From Bradyrhizobium semiaridum (lineage in GTDB: Bacteria > Pseudomonadota > Alphaproteobacteria > Rhizobiales > Xanthobacteraceae), in assembly GCF_020329505.1 (NCBI RefSeq), contig NZ_JAGKJJ010000004.1, positions 1 through 64,000 of the forward strand: a stretch of DNA of 64,000 bases. Direction: 5' to 3'. The notes under the pieces were generated by a model. That model searched no databases. It was not told where the DNA came from and saw only the letters and a list, made by a program, of their open reading frames with translations. A program made the position numbers and the translations under genes. Below, one piece after another: positions 25,553 to 34,993 of this stretch; the first letter of the stretch is position 1; each line of letters starts with the position of its first letter.

Positions 25553-27175
25553 ATGATCCGCCTCGATAACGTCTCCAAGCAAGTCGGCCACCAGATCCTC
25601 TTCATCGAAGCCTCCGCGGCGCTCCAGAAGGGCGAGAAGATCGGCCTGGTCGGCCCGAACGGCGCTGGCAAGACCACGCTTTTCCGGATGATCTCGGGGC
25701 AGGAGATCCCCGATGAGGGCCAGGTCTCGGTCGACCGCGGCGTCTCGATCGGCTATTTCAGCCAGGACGTCGGCGAGATGAGCGGCCGCAGTGCGGTCGC
25801 CGAGGTGATGGACGGGGCTGGGCCGGTCAGCGTCGTCGCTGCCGAGCTTCGGGAACTCGAGGCCGCGATGGCCGACCCCGACAAGGCCGACGAGATGGAC
25901 GATATCATCGCGCGCTATGGCGAGGTGCAGCACCGCTTCGAGGAACTCGACGGCTACGCGCTGGACGGCCGCGCGCGCGAGGCCCTCGCAGGCCTCGGCT
26001 TCAGCCAGGAGATGATGGACGGCGACGTCGGCAAACTCTCCGGCGGCTGGAAGATGCGCGTCGCGCTGGCGCGCATCCTCCTGATGCGGCCAGACGTGAT
26101 GCTGCTCGACGAGCCGAGCAACCATCTCGATCTCGAAAGCCTGATCTGGCTCGAGCAGTTCCTGAAGGGCTATGAGGGCGCGCTGCTGATGACCTCGCAC
26201 GACCGCGAGTTCATCAACCGCATCATCAACAAGGTGGTCGAGATCGACGCCGGCCAGCTCACCACCTACTCGGGCAATTACGAATTCTACGAGCAGCAGC
26301 GCGCACTGTCCGACAAGCAGCAGCAGGCGCAGTTCGAGCGGCAGCAGGCGATGCTGGCCAAGGAGATCAAGTTCATCGAGCGCTTCAAGGCGCGCGCCTC
26401 GCATGCCGCGCAGGTGCAGAGCCGGGTCAAGAAGCTCGACAAGATCGAGCGCGTCGAGCCGCCGCGGCGGCGGCAGACCGTGGCGTTCGAGTTCCAGCCG
26501 GCGCCGCGCTCCGGCGAGGATGTCGCCAGCCTGAAGAACGTGCACAAGGCCTATGGCAGCAAGCGGATCTATGACGGCCTCGACTTCATGATCCGCCGCA
26601 AGGAGCGCTGGTGCGTGATGGGCGTCAACGGCGCCGGCAAGTCGACCTTACTCAAGCTGGTGGCCGGTTCGGCCGAGCCCGATGACGGTTCAGTCGCGAT
26701 CGGCGGCAGCGTCAAGATGGGCTATTTCGCCCAGCACGCGATGGACCTGCTCGACGGCGAGCGCACCGTGTTCCAGTCGCTGGAGGACGCCTTCCCGCAG
26801 GCCGGGCAGGGCAGCTTGCGCGCGCTCGCCGGCTGCTTCGGCTTCTCCGGCGACGATGTCGAGAAGAAGTGCCGGGTGCTGTCAGGCGGCGAGAAGGCGC
26901 GCCTCGTGATGGCGAAGATGCTGTTCGACCCGCCGAACTTTCTGGTGCTGGACGAGCCGACCAACCATCTCGACCTCGCCACCAAGGAGATGCTGATCAA
27001 TGCGCTTTCGGAGTTCGAGGGCACCATGCTGTTCGTGTCGCACGACCGGCATTTTCTCGCCGCGCTCTCCAACCGCGTGCTGGAGCTGACGCCCGACGGC
27101 ATCCACCAATATGGCGGCGGCTACACCGAATACGTCGCCCGCACCGGGCAGGAGGCGCCGGGATTGCGGAACTAG
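25553..27175 (+). CDS. ABC-F family ATPase (YbiT/EttA-like)
   Basis: A 540-aa protein with two ABC domains in one chain and no transmembrane segments. Walker A sequences are GPNGAGKTT (about residue 35) and GVNGAGKST; both domains have signature motifs (KLSGGWKMR and VLSGGEKAR), Walker B with LLDEPSNHLD and VLDEPTNHLD. The linker is lysine/arginine-rich with KQQQAQFERQQAMLAKEIKF. ABC-F proteins act on the ribosome and relieve stalling or antibiotic inhibition. The ATG at 25553 starts MIRLDNVSKQ. No cognate transporter is adjacent. It is monocistronic. Confidence 0.93.
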   Translation: MIRLDNVSKQVGHQILFIEASAALQKGEKIGLVGPNGAGKTTLFRMISGQEIPDEGQVSVDRGVSIGYFSQDVGEMSGRSAVAEVMDGAGPVSVVAAELRELEAAMADPDKADEMDDIIARYGEVQHRFEELDGYALDGRAREALAGLGFSQEMMDGDVGKLSGGWKMRVALARILLMRPDVMLLDEPSNHLDLESLIWLEQFLKGYEGALLMTSHDREFINRIINKVVEIDAGQLTTYSGNYEFYEQQRALSDKQQQAQFERQQAMLAKEIKFIERFKARASHAAQVQSRVKKLDKIERVEPPRRRQTVAFEFQPAPRSGEDVASLKNVHKAYGSKRIYDGLDFMIRRKERWCVMGVNGAGKSTLLKLVAGSAEPDDGSVAIGGSVKMGYFAQHAMDLLDGERTVFQSLEDAFPQAGQGSLRALAGCFGFSGDDVEKKCRVLSGGEKARLVMAKMLFDPPNFLVLDEPTNHLDLATKEMLINALSEFEGTMLFVSHDRHFLAALSNRVLELTPDGIHQYGGGYTEYVARTGQEAPGLRN

Positions 27176-27189
27176 GGGAGCGCGCCTTC

Positions 27190-27220
27190 GTAGCCCGGAT
27201 GCAGCGAAGCGTAATCCGGG
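27190..27220. repeat. REP half-element (gtagcccggatg type)
   Basis: gtagcccggatgcagcgaag and the next eleven bases (ending ccggg) match the left arm of the complete hairpin at 46193-46288. The partner arm is absent here. Confidence 0.6.
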
Positions 27221-27253
27221 AGAGTCTATCCGCACAACCCAAGCGGGCCGCGC

Positions 27254-27886
27254 TCACGCGCTCCAGCGTGCGCAGAAGCTCTCGACGTCTCCGGACTGGA
27301 ATTCGGGCAGGCGCTCCCATATGGTTTCGGGCGGCCAATTCCACCACGCGATCTGCGCAAGTTGGGCGGCGATGCGGCGGTTGAAACGTTCCTTGATCGG
27401 CCGCGCCGGCACGCCGCCGACGATGGTGTAGGGGGCGACGTTGCGCGAGACCACCGCGCCGGCGGCAAGCACGGCGCCGTCGCCGACGGTGACGCCGGGC
27501 AGCACGATGACGCCGTGGCCGATCCAGACGTCGTTGCCGATCACGACGCGATCGGCGCGCCGGTCGCTGAAGAAGGCGTGATCGCGCTGCGCCGAGGCCG
27601 TGTAATATTCGGGGCAGTAGGTGAAGCGATGCTGCGACGGGCGCTCGAGCGGATGATTGGGCGCGCCGATCCGCACATTGGCCGCGATCGCGCAAAACTT
27701 GCCGATCTTTGCGTCCGCGACGATGCAGCCGCTGGCGAGGTAAGAAAAATCGCCGAGCTCGGTGTATTCCATCGCGGTGTCGCCGAGGATTTCGCAGCAG
27801 CGGCCGACCGAGACCTCGCGCAGCTTGACCGTCGGCGCGATGACGGTTTCGGCGAGCTTGGGGTGAGGCGGCTTCGTGTCAGTCAT
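27254..27886 (-). CDS. Hexapeptide-repeat acyltransferase, phosphonate/xenobiotic type
   Basis: A 210-aa left-handed beta-helix acyltransferase. Hexapeptide repeats are visible in [20 protein letters not shown] and the set [39 protein letters not shown] before the helix contains the acceptor-site region. The C-terminus, [17 protein letters not shown], is characteristic of the phosphonate-metabolism-associated subgroup (phn_thr-fam). No phn gene is present nearby, so assignment to phosphonates is only by resemblance. The ATG at 27886 gives [13 protein letters not shown]. Confidence 0.82.
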   Translation of the reverse strand: MTDTKPPHPKLAETVIAPTVKLREVSVGRCCEILGDTAMEYTELGDFSYLASGCIVADAKIGKFCAIAANVRIGAPNHPLERPSQHRFTYCPEYYTASAQRDHAFFSDRRADRVVIGNDVWIGHGVIVLPGVTVGDGAVLAAGAVVSRNVAPYTIVGGVPARPIKERFNRRIAAQLAQIAWWNWPPETIWERLPEFQSGDVESFCARWSA

Positions 27887-28072
27887 ATGAATGTCCCTGG
27901 TCCGGCGGCCGGTTGCAGCCGGCGTGCGTATAGCACGTGCGGCGTCCGGATAAACCGCGGCGGCTCGCATCCCGCCCAGCAATGCAATGGCGCATGGCAC
28001 GCCACGTGGCGCTCGCCTTGTGGCGCGCTGAGCCGCCCGTTAGCTTTGTCAAAAAACGGGAGCGAAACGGCC

Positions 28073-28948
28073 ATGAAGCAGATCAGGATCGGCGACATCA
28101 CGATCGACGCGGTGATCGAACGCGAGGGGCCGTGGCGGCGGCCGCAGGATTTCTTCCCGGCCTATGACGACGCCGTCTTCAAGCATCACCTGAAGACGAT
28201 GGAGCCCGAGGTGTTCGATGCCATCAGCGGCATGATGGTGATCACCTACCAGACCTTCGTGGTGCGCACGCCGCGCTACACCATCCTGGTCGACACCTGC
28301 ACCGGCGAGCACAAGGGCCATCCACCGCCGTTCGACTTCCCGGGCAAGGAGCGCTGGCGCAACGAGCTGTTCGCGCTCGGCGTCTCCTTCGAGCAGATCG
28401 ACTACGTGTTCTGCACCCATCTGCATATCGACCACACCGGCTGGAACACGACCTTGCGCGACGGCCGCTGGGTGCCGACCTTTCCGAATGCGAAATACGT
28501 CTTCCACAAGCGCGAATATGCCGCCTGGGAGGCCGAGCACGCCAAGGGCGCCAATCCGCCAGGCACGGTGTTTCGTGACAATTGCCTGCCGATCGTCGAG
28601 GCCGGGCAGGCGCTGCTGGTCGACGACGACTATGCGCTCGACGACACCGTCACGCTGACGCCGACGCCGGGCCATTCGCCCTGTCACTGCTGCGTCAATA
28701 TCTTCTCGAAGGGCCAGCGCGCCGTGGTCGCCGGCGACCTGATGCATCACGTGATCCAGTGCCGCGAGGTGGAATGGTCGGCCAAACCGGATTGGGATCC
28801 GAAAGAGTCGGCGGTGTCGCGGCGGAAATTCTTTGCCTCGGTCGCCGAGACCGACACGCTGATCCTGCCGATCCATTTCCCGACGCCGACCGTCGGCCTG
28901 ATCAAGGCGGATGGCGACCGCTTCGACTATCGCTTCAAGCGCGACTAA
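28073..28948 (+). CDS. MBL-fold metallo-hydrolase
   Basis: A 291-aa metallo-beta-lactamase-fold hydrolase. The dinuclear metal site is CTHLHIDHTGWN (HxHxDH, about residue 119), with GHSPCHC (third His), VAGDLMHH (Asp bridging) and ILPIHFPTPT (last His). An AHL-lactonase or phosphodiesterase-like activity is possible but the family is broad and no function can be chosen. ATG at 28073 follows acgggagcgaaacggcc. It is divergent from the acyltransferase. An inverted repeat starts right at its stop codon. Confidence 0.85.
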   Translation: MKQIRIGDITIDAVIEREGPWRRPQDFFPAYDDAVFKHHLKTMEPEVFDAISGMMVITYQTFVVRTPRYTILVDTCTGEHKGHPPPFDFPGKERWRNELFALGVSFEQIDYVFCTHLHIDHTGWNTTLRDGRWVPTFPNAKYVFHKREYAAWEAEHAKGANPPGTVFRDNCLPIVEAGQALLVDDDYALDDTVTLTPTPGHSPCHCCVNIFSKGQRAVVAGDLMHHVIQCREVEWSAKPDWDPKESAVSRRKFFASVAETDTLILPIHFPTPTVGLIKADGDRFDYRFKRD

Positions 28949-29044
28949 AGCGCGATGAGATTGGGTTGAATCGTCATCGCGCTTTAGCTCGTTGTTTGCG
29001 CATGATCTTTTCGAAAAACCGCTTCACACTTTCCGGATCATGCT
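28946..29044. repeat. Palindromic repeat element after the MBL gene, copy 1
   Basis: The element begins at the stop codon of the MBL gene. It has an outer 13-bp perfect inverted pair (taaagcgcgatga / tcatcgcgcttta) and a second hairpin near gcatgatcttttcg with ttccggatcatgc. A similar but inverted element is at 49223-49323, also just after a stop. Such elements are dispersed in Rhizobiales chromosomes and can act as mRNA stabilisers or terminators. Confidence 0.7.
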
Positions 29045-29183
29045 CCAGGCGGCGTTATCAGCCGGTCCGAATGTTTCGGAATGTTTCATCGACCGTCGAG
29101 CGCCGATCAATCGCCGCGGCTCGAGCCGCGCTTGCGCGGCCCGACGGCGTGCCGGGATCGAGGTCGTGAGGCTGGCGCCGGGA

Positions 29184-29432
29184 TCAGGCGCCGCTCTGGC
29201 ACTTCTTCATGAACGAGGTCTTTGCGGCGCCGGAGAGCTTCTTGCCGTCGGCGCTCACAGCCTTGGATGCGCAGGCGTCCGTGGTGCACTTCTTCATGAA
29301 CGAGGTTTTGGCCGCGCCGGCCAGCGGCTTGCCGTCCTTGCCGACGGCCTTGGTCTCGCAGGAGGCGTCCTGCGCAAATGCCGAGCCGGCGGCGAAGGTC
29401 GCGATGACGGCCGCCAAGAAAATCCGCTTCAT
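29184..29432 (-). CDS. psiF: PsiF-repeat secreted protein
   Basis: An 82-aa protein with a signal peptide (residues 1-21, ending SAFA-QDA) and two PsiF repeats: CETKAVGKDGKPLAGAAKTS and CASKAVSADGKKLSGAAKTS, each ending FMKKC. In E. coli psiF is phosphate-starvation inducible; its role is not known. The ATG at 29432 has ggagaca upstream. The two repeats are about 70 percent alike. The 248 bp upstream separate it from the chemoreceptor, on the same strand. Confidence 0.85.
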   Translation of the reverse strand: MKRIFLAAVIATFAAGSAFAQDASCETKAVGKDGKPLAGAAKTSFMKKCTTDACASKAVSADGKKLSGAAKTSFMKKCQSGA

Positions 29433-29679
29433 CTGGGTGTCTCCCTGAACCAAACAGTGCTGCGGATTGGATATCGGATTCTTGGTCCGATCAAGTTCCC
29501 GTGGCGGATTTTGGCGATAAAATAGCACGACCTGCCGCGGGAAATTCCGCGTGCGCTGCGGAACAAAATCGGGGACACGCGCAAAATGGGATTCGAGACG
29601 CCGGCACGCCAAGGCGTGCGCGGGTTCGCCACCGAGAGGGCCTATGAGGCCTGCGACCACGAGAGCGTGCTACGCTCGA

Positions 29680-31761
29680 TTACGCCGCCCGCACGTCGGA
29701 CAGGAAGCGGTTGACCTGGCCGGCGAGATCCTTCGACTGCGTCGCGAGCTGCTCGGCGGCGCCGAGCACCTGGGTTGCGGCGGCGCCGGTGTCGTCGGCG
29801 GCGCGCTGCACGCCGGAGATGTTGGAATTGACCTCCTGGGTGCCGCGCGCGGCTTCCTGGACGCTGCGCGAGATCTCCTTGGTGGCCGAGCCCTGTTCCT
29901 CGATTGCCGCCGCGATCGCGGTGCCGATCTGGTCGATCTCGGTGATGACGTCGACGACGTTCCTGATCGCCGTCACGGTCTCGTCGCTGGCGGTCTGGAT
30001 CGCAGTGATCTGCTCGGAGATTTCGGTGGTGGCCTTGGCGGTCTGGCCGGCGAGCGACTTCACCTCGGAGGCGACCACCGCAAAGCCGCGGCCGGCCTCG
30101 CCGGCGCGGGCAGCCTCGATGGTGGCGTTGAGCGCGAGCAGATTGGTTTGGGCGGCGATCGACTGGATCAGCGTCACGACGTCGCCGATCTTCTGCGCGC
30201 CTTCGGCGAGCGAGCGGGCGGTGTCGCCGGTGCGGCGGGCATGATCGACGGCGCGGGCGGCGATCTCGGTCGAGGTCGAGACCTGGCGCGCGATCTCGGA
30301 GATCGAGGAGGTCAGCTCCTCGGTCGCGCTCGCCACCGTCTGCACGTTGGTCGAAGTCTGCTCCGAGGCTGCGGCAACCACCGAGGCCTGGCGGTTGGTG
30401 GCGGCCGCGGTCGCCGACATCGTCTGCGCGGTCTGCTCCATCACCCCCGATGCAGCGGAGAGGCCGCCGACCAGCTCGGTGACCTTGATCTCGAAGCTGC
30501 GGGTGAGGTCGTCGAGCACGCGGGCGCGGCGCATCTTGATGTCGTTCTCGGCCTCCTTCTCGGCAGCGAGGCGATCGGCCTCGATCCGGTTGTCCTTGAA
30601 CACTTGCACTGCGGCAGCCATCGCGCCGATCTCGTCGTTACGGTCGGCGCCGGGAATTTCCTCGGCGACGTCGCCGGCGGCGAGGCGCGACATGCGGCCG
30701 GTCAATGCCGCGATCGGATTGAGGATGCGGCGGCGGACCATGATGATGAGGCCTGCGCTCAGCGCGATCACGGCGATCAGTCCGGTCAGCGCCACCAGGA
30801 AGCTGAAGCGCGCCGACGAATAGGCCGCACCGAGCCCTTGCTCGGCGTTCTCGTAGAAGGCGTCGCGCACGCCGATGATCGAGGCGAGGCCGACCTGTGA
30901 TTCCGTGTAATAGGTCTCGACGTCCATCTCGTATTTGCCCGAAACGGCGCCTTCCTTGCCGAGCTTCAGCGCCTTGCCGAACCGCTCGACATAGTCGGCC
31001 TGCATCTTGCCGAGGGCGGAGAGCACGTTGGCCGAGGTCGCCGGATTGTTGCGTAGCTCCTGCAGCGTCGACAGGATCTGCTCGGTCTTGCCGGTGCTGC
31101 GGAACAGGTCCTGCTTCTCCTGCTCGGTTGCGGGGCGCTTGGCGCCGACCAGCGCCTTGTGCAGGCTGGCATTGTGGCCGCCGATGTCGCGCAGCGTCCA
31201 GGCGACGTTGGCGTAGCTGGCCTGGCGATAGGCATTGCCGTCGAGGCCGGCCAGCCGGCGTACCTGCTCGTCGAGCAGCGTGGTGACGCCGGCGTTGAAC
31301 ACGGAATTGTCGGCGACGATCCTGGTGGCCGCCGGTCGGCGGCCATCGACCGGACCCGCGATGGCGGTCGCGATCGCCTCGCGCAGCGCGGTGAACTTCG
31401 CCTTCAGCGCATCGATGGCGCTGGCCACCGCAGCGCCGTCGTCGAGTGCGCCAGGCAGGCCGGCGCGGACCTGGTTGACCCTGGCGAGCGCGCCGTCGGT
31501 CAGCGCGCGCAGCCTGTCGAGATCGGCGATCTGCGTCTGCTCGATCGTGCCGCTCTGGAACAGCAAATTGGTGGCCATGCCGCGCTCGGAATTCATGTAG
31601 CGCGGGATGTCGCCGACGGCGCGCACGATCTCGAGCCGGCTCTGCGCAGTCGAGATCTTGTCCATCGTCTCGTACTTGGTCACCGCGACATAGGCCGCGA
31701 GTCCGCCGCCGACCGCGGACAGGGAGACGATCGCCGCGGTCAGGAGAGTGCCGATTTTCAT
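29680..31761 (-). CDS. Methyl-accepting chemotaxis protein
   Basis: A 693-aa chemoreceptor. Transmembrane helix 1 is residues about 5-30; a periplasmic helical sensor domain follows (about 30-320, with [16 protein letters not shown] resembling nitrate/nitrite-type or four-helix sensors); transmembrane helix 2 is around 325-350 ([20 protein letters not shown]); a HAMP domain follows ([20 protein letters not shown]), then the cytoplasmic coiled-coil signalling hairpin with the conserved tip [20 protein letters not shown]. It feeds a CheA/CheW array. The ligand is unknown. No other chemotaxis genes are nearby. Confidence 0.92.
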   Translation of the reverse strand: MKIGTLLTAAIVSLSAVGGGLAAYVAVTKYETMDKISTAQSRLEIVRAVGDIPRYMNSERGMATNLLFQSGTIEQTQIADLDRLRALTDGALARVNQVRAGLPGALDDGAAVASAIDALKAKFTALREAIATAIAGPVDGRRPAATRIVADNSVFNAGVTTLLDEQVRRLAGLDGNAYRQASYANVAWTLRDIGGHNASLHKALVGAKRPATEQEKQDLFRSTGKTEQILSTLQELRNNPATSANVLSALGKMQADYVERFGKALKLGKEGAVSGKYEMDVETYYTESQVGLASIIGVRDAFYENAEQGLGAAYSSARFSFLVALTGLIAVIALSAGLIIMVRRRILNPIAALTGRMSRLAAGDVAEEIPGADRNDEIGAMAAAVQVFKDNRIEADRLAAEKEAENDIKMRRARVLDDLTRSFEIKVTELVGGLSAASGVMEQTAQTMSATAAATNRQASVVAAASEQTSTNVQTVASATEELTSSISEIARQVSTSTEIAARAVDHARRTGDTARSLAEGAQKIGDVVTLIQSIAAQTNLLALNATIEAARAGEAGRGFAVVASEVKSLAGQTAKATTEISEQITAIQTASDETVTAIRNVVDVITEIDQIGTAIAAAIEEQGSATKEISRSVQEAARGTQEVNSNISGVQRAADDTGAAATQVLGAAEQLATQSKDLAGQVNRFLSDVRAA

Positions 31762-31933
31762 GTGATGCGCGCCATTCTGGACGAGAGAGGATTGGGCCCC
31801 ACTCGTACAGGGTGCGCATTAAGCGAGGGTTTACGATGCCGCGCGGTGGCGTTTTGCCAGGGCCGTCCGAAAGTCGAAGCCGGTTCGGAAGCGGCCGCCA
31901 GGCGTGCCAGCAGGGCGGAACGCTCCCGAGCGC

Positions 31934-32173
31934 TCAGCGCGCATCCGCGCCCTTGGCCGAACTGCGCTGGGTAGCTGCGCTCGAGCCCGCCTCGCCGCAG
32001 GGCAGCTGGGTCCAGGTGCCGTCGGCGGCCTGCTGGTAGGCCTGGCAGCCCACGGAGGTGGTGGCGGATTTGTCGTCGGTCTTCTGCCGGTCGGAACTCT
32101 TCGCCAGCGCAGGGGCGGCAACGACGGTCATCGCCGCGAGCGCGCCTGCGAAAACCAGCCTTGCGATTTGCAT
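31934..32173 (-). CDS. Small secreted protein, 79 aa
   Basis: Residues 1-25 form a signal peptide (ending PALA-KSS). The mature part is polar, with two cysteines in SVGCQAYQQAADGTWTQLPC, which could form a disulfide, and an alanine/serine-rich tail. ATG at 32173 chosen as the first residue of the signal peptide and preceded by aggagaac. No known family. The upstream flavin gene is divergent. Confidence 0.65.
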   Translation of the reverse strand: MQIARLVFAGALAAMTVVAAPALAKSSDRQKTDDKSATTSVGCQAYQQAADGTWTQLPCGEAGSSAATQRSSAKGADAR

Positions 32174-32362
32174 GTCGGGTTCTCCTTTCTCGAAGCGATC
32201 CGATATCCAGGAAAGGAATTTGGCGATTTTGCGCCATGCCGGAGCACCATCGACCAATTGCTTAATGCGCCGACAACAGGCGGCGCGGGCGGTTAACGAC
32301 TGTGACTTCCCGCGCGCTGCGCCGCAGGACGCTGCCGCCGCGGAATGCTAGGATCGGTCATC

Positions 32363-32953
32363 ATGACCCACCGCATTCTCGTTCTCTACGGCTCCTACCG
32401 CTCCGACCGCATGGGCATCCGCCTCGCGCATTTCGTGGTCGACGGTTTTCGCGCGCGCGGCGACGATGTCGAGCTGATCGACGCCAAGCAGGTCGGCCTG
32501 CCGATGCTCGACCGGATGTACAAGGAATATCCCAAGGGGCAGGCGCCGGCGGCGCTGGAAACCCTGGCCGGCAAGATCCGCGGCGCCGACGGCTTCCTGT
32601 TCGTCACCGGCGAGTACAATTGGGGCATCCAGCCCGGGCTGAAGAACCTCACCGACCATTTCCTCGAGGAATGGTTCTGGCGTCCCGCCGCGATCGCGAG
32701 CTATTCGGCCGGCCGCTTCGCCGGCGCGCGTGCCGCGACCGCCTGGCACGGCACGCTCTCGGAAATGGGCATGGTGGTGGTGTCGAGCACGATCGGCGCC
32801 GGGCCGATCGCGCAGACCTTATCGGAGGACGGTAAGCCGATCGGCGAGGCCGGCAAGTCGCTGGAGCGCGCCTTCCCGCGATTTGCCGATGATTTCGCCT
32901 GGTGGATGGAAGCCGCCAGCGCGCAGCGGGCGCGCAAGGCGCCGCCCTACTGA
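32363..32953 (+). CDS. NADPH-dependent FMN reductase family protein
   Basis: A 196-aa flavodoxin-fold reductase. The phosphate-binding loop is VLYGSYRSDRMGIRLA (about residues 7-22), the flavin-isoalloxazine contact is FLFVTGEYNWGIQPGLKN (around 79-96), and the dimer strand is GARAATAWHGTLSEMG. Such enzymes reduce FMN, quinones, chromate or azo dyes. ATG at 32363 gives MTHRILVLYGS, the normal start. It is followed 17 bp later by an SDR gene, so the two are co-transcribed. Confidence 0.88.
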   Translation: MTHRILVLYGSYRSDRMGIRLAHFVVDGFRARGDDVELIDAKQVGLPMLDRMYKEYPKGQAPAALETLAGKIRGADGFLFVTGEYNWGIQPGLKNLTDHFLEEWFWRPAAIASYSAGRFAGARAATAWHGTLSEMGMVVVSSTIGAGPIAQTLSEDGKPIGEAGKSLERAFPRFADDFAWWMEAASAQRARKAPPY

Positions 32954-32970
32954 CCACGAGGCCGCGCGAT

Positions 32971-33750
32971 ATGAGCATGTTCAGTTCTCCCTTCGATCCC
33001 GCATGCGAAGCCGCGCTGGTGACCGGCGCCGGCAACGGCATCGGCCGCGCCATCGCGCAGGCCCTGGTCGGCGAGGGCGTCCGCACCGTGTTCGCGGACC
33101 TGCACGAGGACAGGGTTTTGGCTGCGATCAAGGCCGCGCCGCGTCCCGAGCTTGCGGTGCCCTGGATCGGCGATCTCGCGCGTCGCGATGCCTGCGATGC
33201 GCTGCTGGCGGACGCGCAATCGGCGCTAGGGCAGGTGACGCATTTCGTTCACAGCGCCTCGCCGCCACGCCGCGAGGCCGACCACGCCATGGCCGTCGAC
33301 GACGAGATTTGGCGGCAGATGCACGCGGTCAATCTCGAGGCCGGCTTTCATCTGTCGCGCGAGCTTGCACGCCGCCTGATCGCGGCGAAGATGCCGGGCT
33401 CGTTCCTGCTGCTGACCTCGCTGCACGCCGGCACGCCGCGCAACCTGCCGCATTACTCGACGGCGAAGGCCGGCATGGCGATGCTGGTGAAGGAGCTCGC
33501 GAAAAGCTGGGGCCGCTACGGCATCCGCGTCAACGCGCTGGTGCCCGGCGCGATCGCGGCCGGCGGCTTCGTCGCCGATCCCGCGCTCGCGCGGCACATT
33601 CCGCTCGGCCGGCTCGGCCAGGCGGACGACCTCGCGCCGATGGCGCTCGCCGTGCTGTCGCACAAGCTCTCCGGCTATGTCACCGGGGCGTCGATCGTGA
33701 TCGATGGCGGGCTGTCGCTGACCAACTGGTTCGCGCCGCCGGAGTTCTAA
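32971..33750 (+). CDS. SDR-family oxidoreductase
   Basis: A 259-aa short-chain dehydrogenase. The cofactor motif is ALVTGAGNGIGRAIAQALVG (about residues 14-33). The active site has LLLTSLHAG (Ser) and HYSTAKAGMAML (Tyr and Lys). The C-terminus carries RVNALVPGAIAAGG and ends GYVTGASIVIDGGLSLTNW, typical. The ATG at 32971 is followed by a second at 32977, also possible. It lies 17 bp after the flavin reductase gene. The alcohol or ketone substrate is unknown. Confidence 0.88.
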   Translation: MSMFSSPFDPACEAALVTGAGNGIGRAIAQALVGEGVRTVFADLHEDRVLAAIKAAPRPELAVPWIGDLARRDACDALLADAQSALGQVTHFVHSASPPRREADHAMAVDDEIWRQMHAVNLEAGFHLSRELARRLIAAKMPGSFLLLTSLHAGTPRNLPHYSTAKAGMAMLVKELAKSWGRYGIRVNALVPGAIAAGGFVADPALARHIPLGRLGQADDLAPMALAVLSHKLSGYVTGASIVIDGGLSLTNWFAPPEF

Positions 33751-33756
33751 TAAGGA

Positions 33757-34137
33757 TTATTCCTTGGACCTGATGTAGCCCGCGAGCCGCGACTTCTGGT
33801 CCTTGCACCAGGTCTGCATGCCTTGGCGGCGCTGGTCGAGGTCGGTCGACTGGGTCGCGATCGCGACTTCGGTCATCAATTCGTCGGACTGCTTCTCGCC
33901 CATCTTGCCGCCGGTGTGCAGATAGGCGATCGCCTTGCGCACCTGCTCGGTGGTGCCGTCGGGCAGCTTCATCTCCTGCGCCTTCTGCACGAGGTCCTGA
34001 TAGACGAGATCGGTGCCGGGGCATTCGACCTTGGCGGCGAACGCCTGCAGCACCATGGTGACATAGGCCGCGCGTGGGTCGGCATGGGCCGGCGTTGCCG
34101 CGACAATCAGGCCTGCCGCCACCAGAGCATAACGCAT
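33757..34137 (-). CDS. Secreted protein of unknown function, 126 aa
   Basis: Signal peptide over residues 1-20 (ending PAHA-DP). The mature part is helical with cysteines in VECPGTDL and TWCKDQKS and the segment TEQVRKAIAYLHTGGKMGE. It may be distantly similar to Rap1a/Tai-type immunity-like proteins, but that comparison is weak. ATG at 34137 was chosen because it starts the signal peptide. It is convergent with the SDR gene. Confidence 0.65.
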   Translation of the reverse strand: MRYALVAAGLIVAATPAHADPRAAYVTMVLQAFAAKVECPGTDLVYQDLVQKAQEMKLPDGTTEQVRKAIAYLHTGGKMGEKQSDELMTEVAIATQSTDLDQRRQGMQTWCKDQKSRLAGYIRSKE

Positions 34138-34312
34138 TCGAAGTCCTCCCGAGCTTTGACTATTTTCCGCAAGGCTAGCGTCCGAGGGAACCGACTGCAA
34201 CCGTCAGGACACACTCGCGGAAAGAACCGATCAAACAGACGTGTTCCAGGCGCCTCTGCCACGATTTCTGCACGATTTCGGCAGCATGTGGTACAAGTTG
34301 ACGCAGGGGAGA

Positions 34313-34942
34313 ATGATCGTGTCGAAGTTGGGGCTTGCCGCGGTGCTGGTGGGAACGCTTGCACTTGGCGGCTGTATGCAGGCGACGCTGTCGCCGGTGA
34401 CGGATGCCGCGATGACGCCGCGTGATCGGCAATTGTTGGCGCATGCGCCATACAAGGAAGCCGCGATCCCGCAGCAGTATCAGCGTCACATCGTCGACTA
34501 TACCCGCCGGGAGCAGCCCGGCTCGATCTTGGTCGATACCGACAAGCGCTATCTCTACTACGTGCTGCCGGGCGGCAAGGCGATCCGTTACGGGGTCGCC
34601 GTGGGCGAGGAGGCGATGGCCTTCTCCGGCGTCGCCACCGTCGGCCGGCTGGCGGAGTGGCCGGACTGGGTTCCGACCAAGGACATTCAGGAGCGGCTCG
34701 GGCCGTATCCGGCGCGGGTTGCCGGCGGGCCGGCCAATCCGCTCGGCGCCCGCGGCATCTACCTCTACCAGGGCAACAAGGACACGCTGTACCGCATCCA
34801 CGGCACCAACCAGCCCGAATATATCGGGCAGGCGATCTCGTCGGGCTGCATCCGCATGACCAATGCCGATGTCATCGACCTCTATCAGCGGGTCAAGCCG
34901 GGCGCCGTGGTGGTCGTATTGCCGCCGGGGCAGAGCGCGTAA
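34313..34942 (+). CDS. L,D-transpeptidase (YkuD family) lipoprotein
   Basis: A 209-aa cell-wall enzyme. The N-terminus is a lipoprotein signal with lipobox LALGGCMQ (residues 16-22). The YkuD catalytic motif is in RIHGTNQPEY and SSGCIRMTNADVID, with Cys the nucleophile and His the base. Family enzymes make 3-3 peptidoglycan crosslinks or attach lipoproteins to peptidoglycan. The ATG at 34313 is preceded by cagggga and starts the lipoprotein signal; the longer frame from 34241 has no signal character. It is convergent with the next gene. Confidence 0.9.
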   Translation: MIVSKLGLAAVLVGTLALGGCMQATLSPVTDAAMTPRDRQLLAHAPYKEAAIPQQYQRHIVDYTRREQPGSILVDTDKRYLYYVLPGGKAIRYGVAVGEEAMAFSGVATVGRLAEWPDWVPTKDIQERLGPYPARVAGGPANPLGARGIYLYQGNKDTLYRIHGTNQPEYIGQAISSGCIRMTNADVIDLYQRVKPGAVVVVLPPGQSA

Positions 34943-34993
34943 GGTCCGGACAGCGTAGGGCGGATCAGCCTAGCGCTCATCCGCCCTCGCTTC

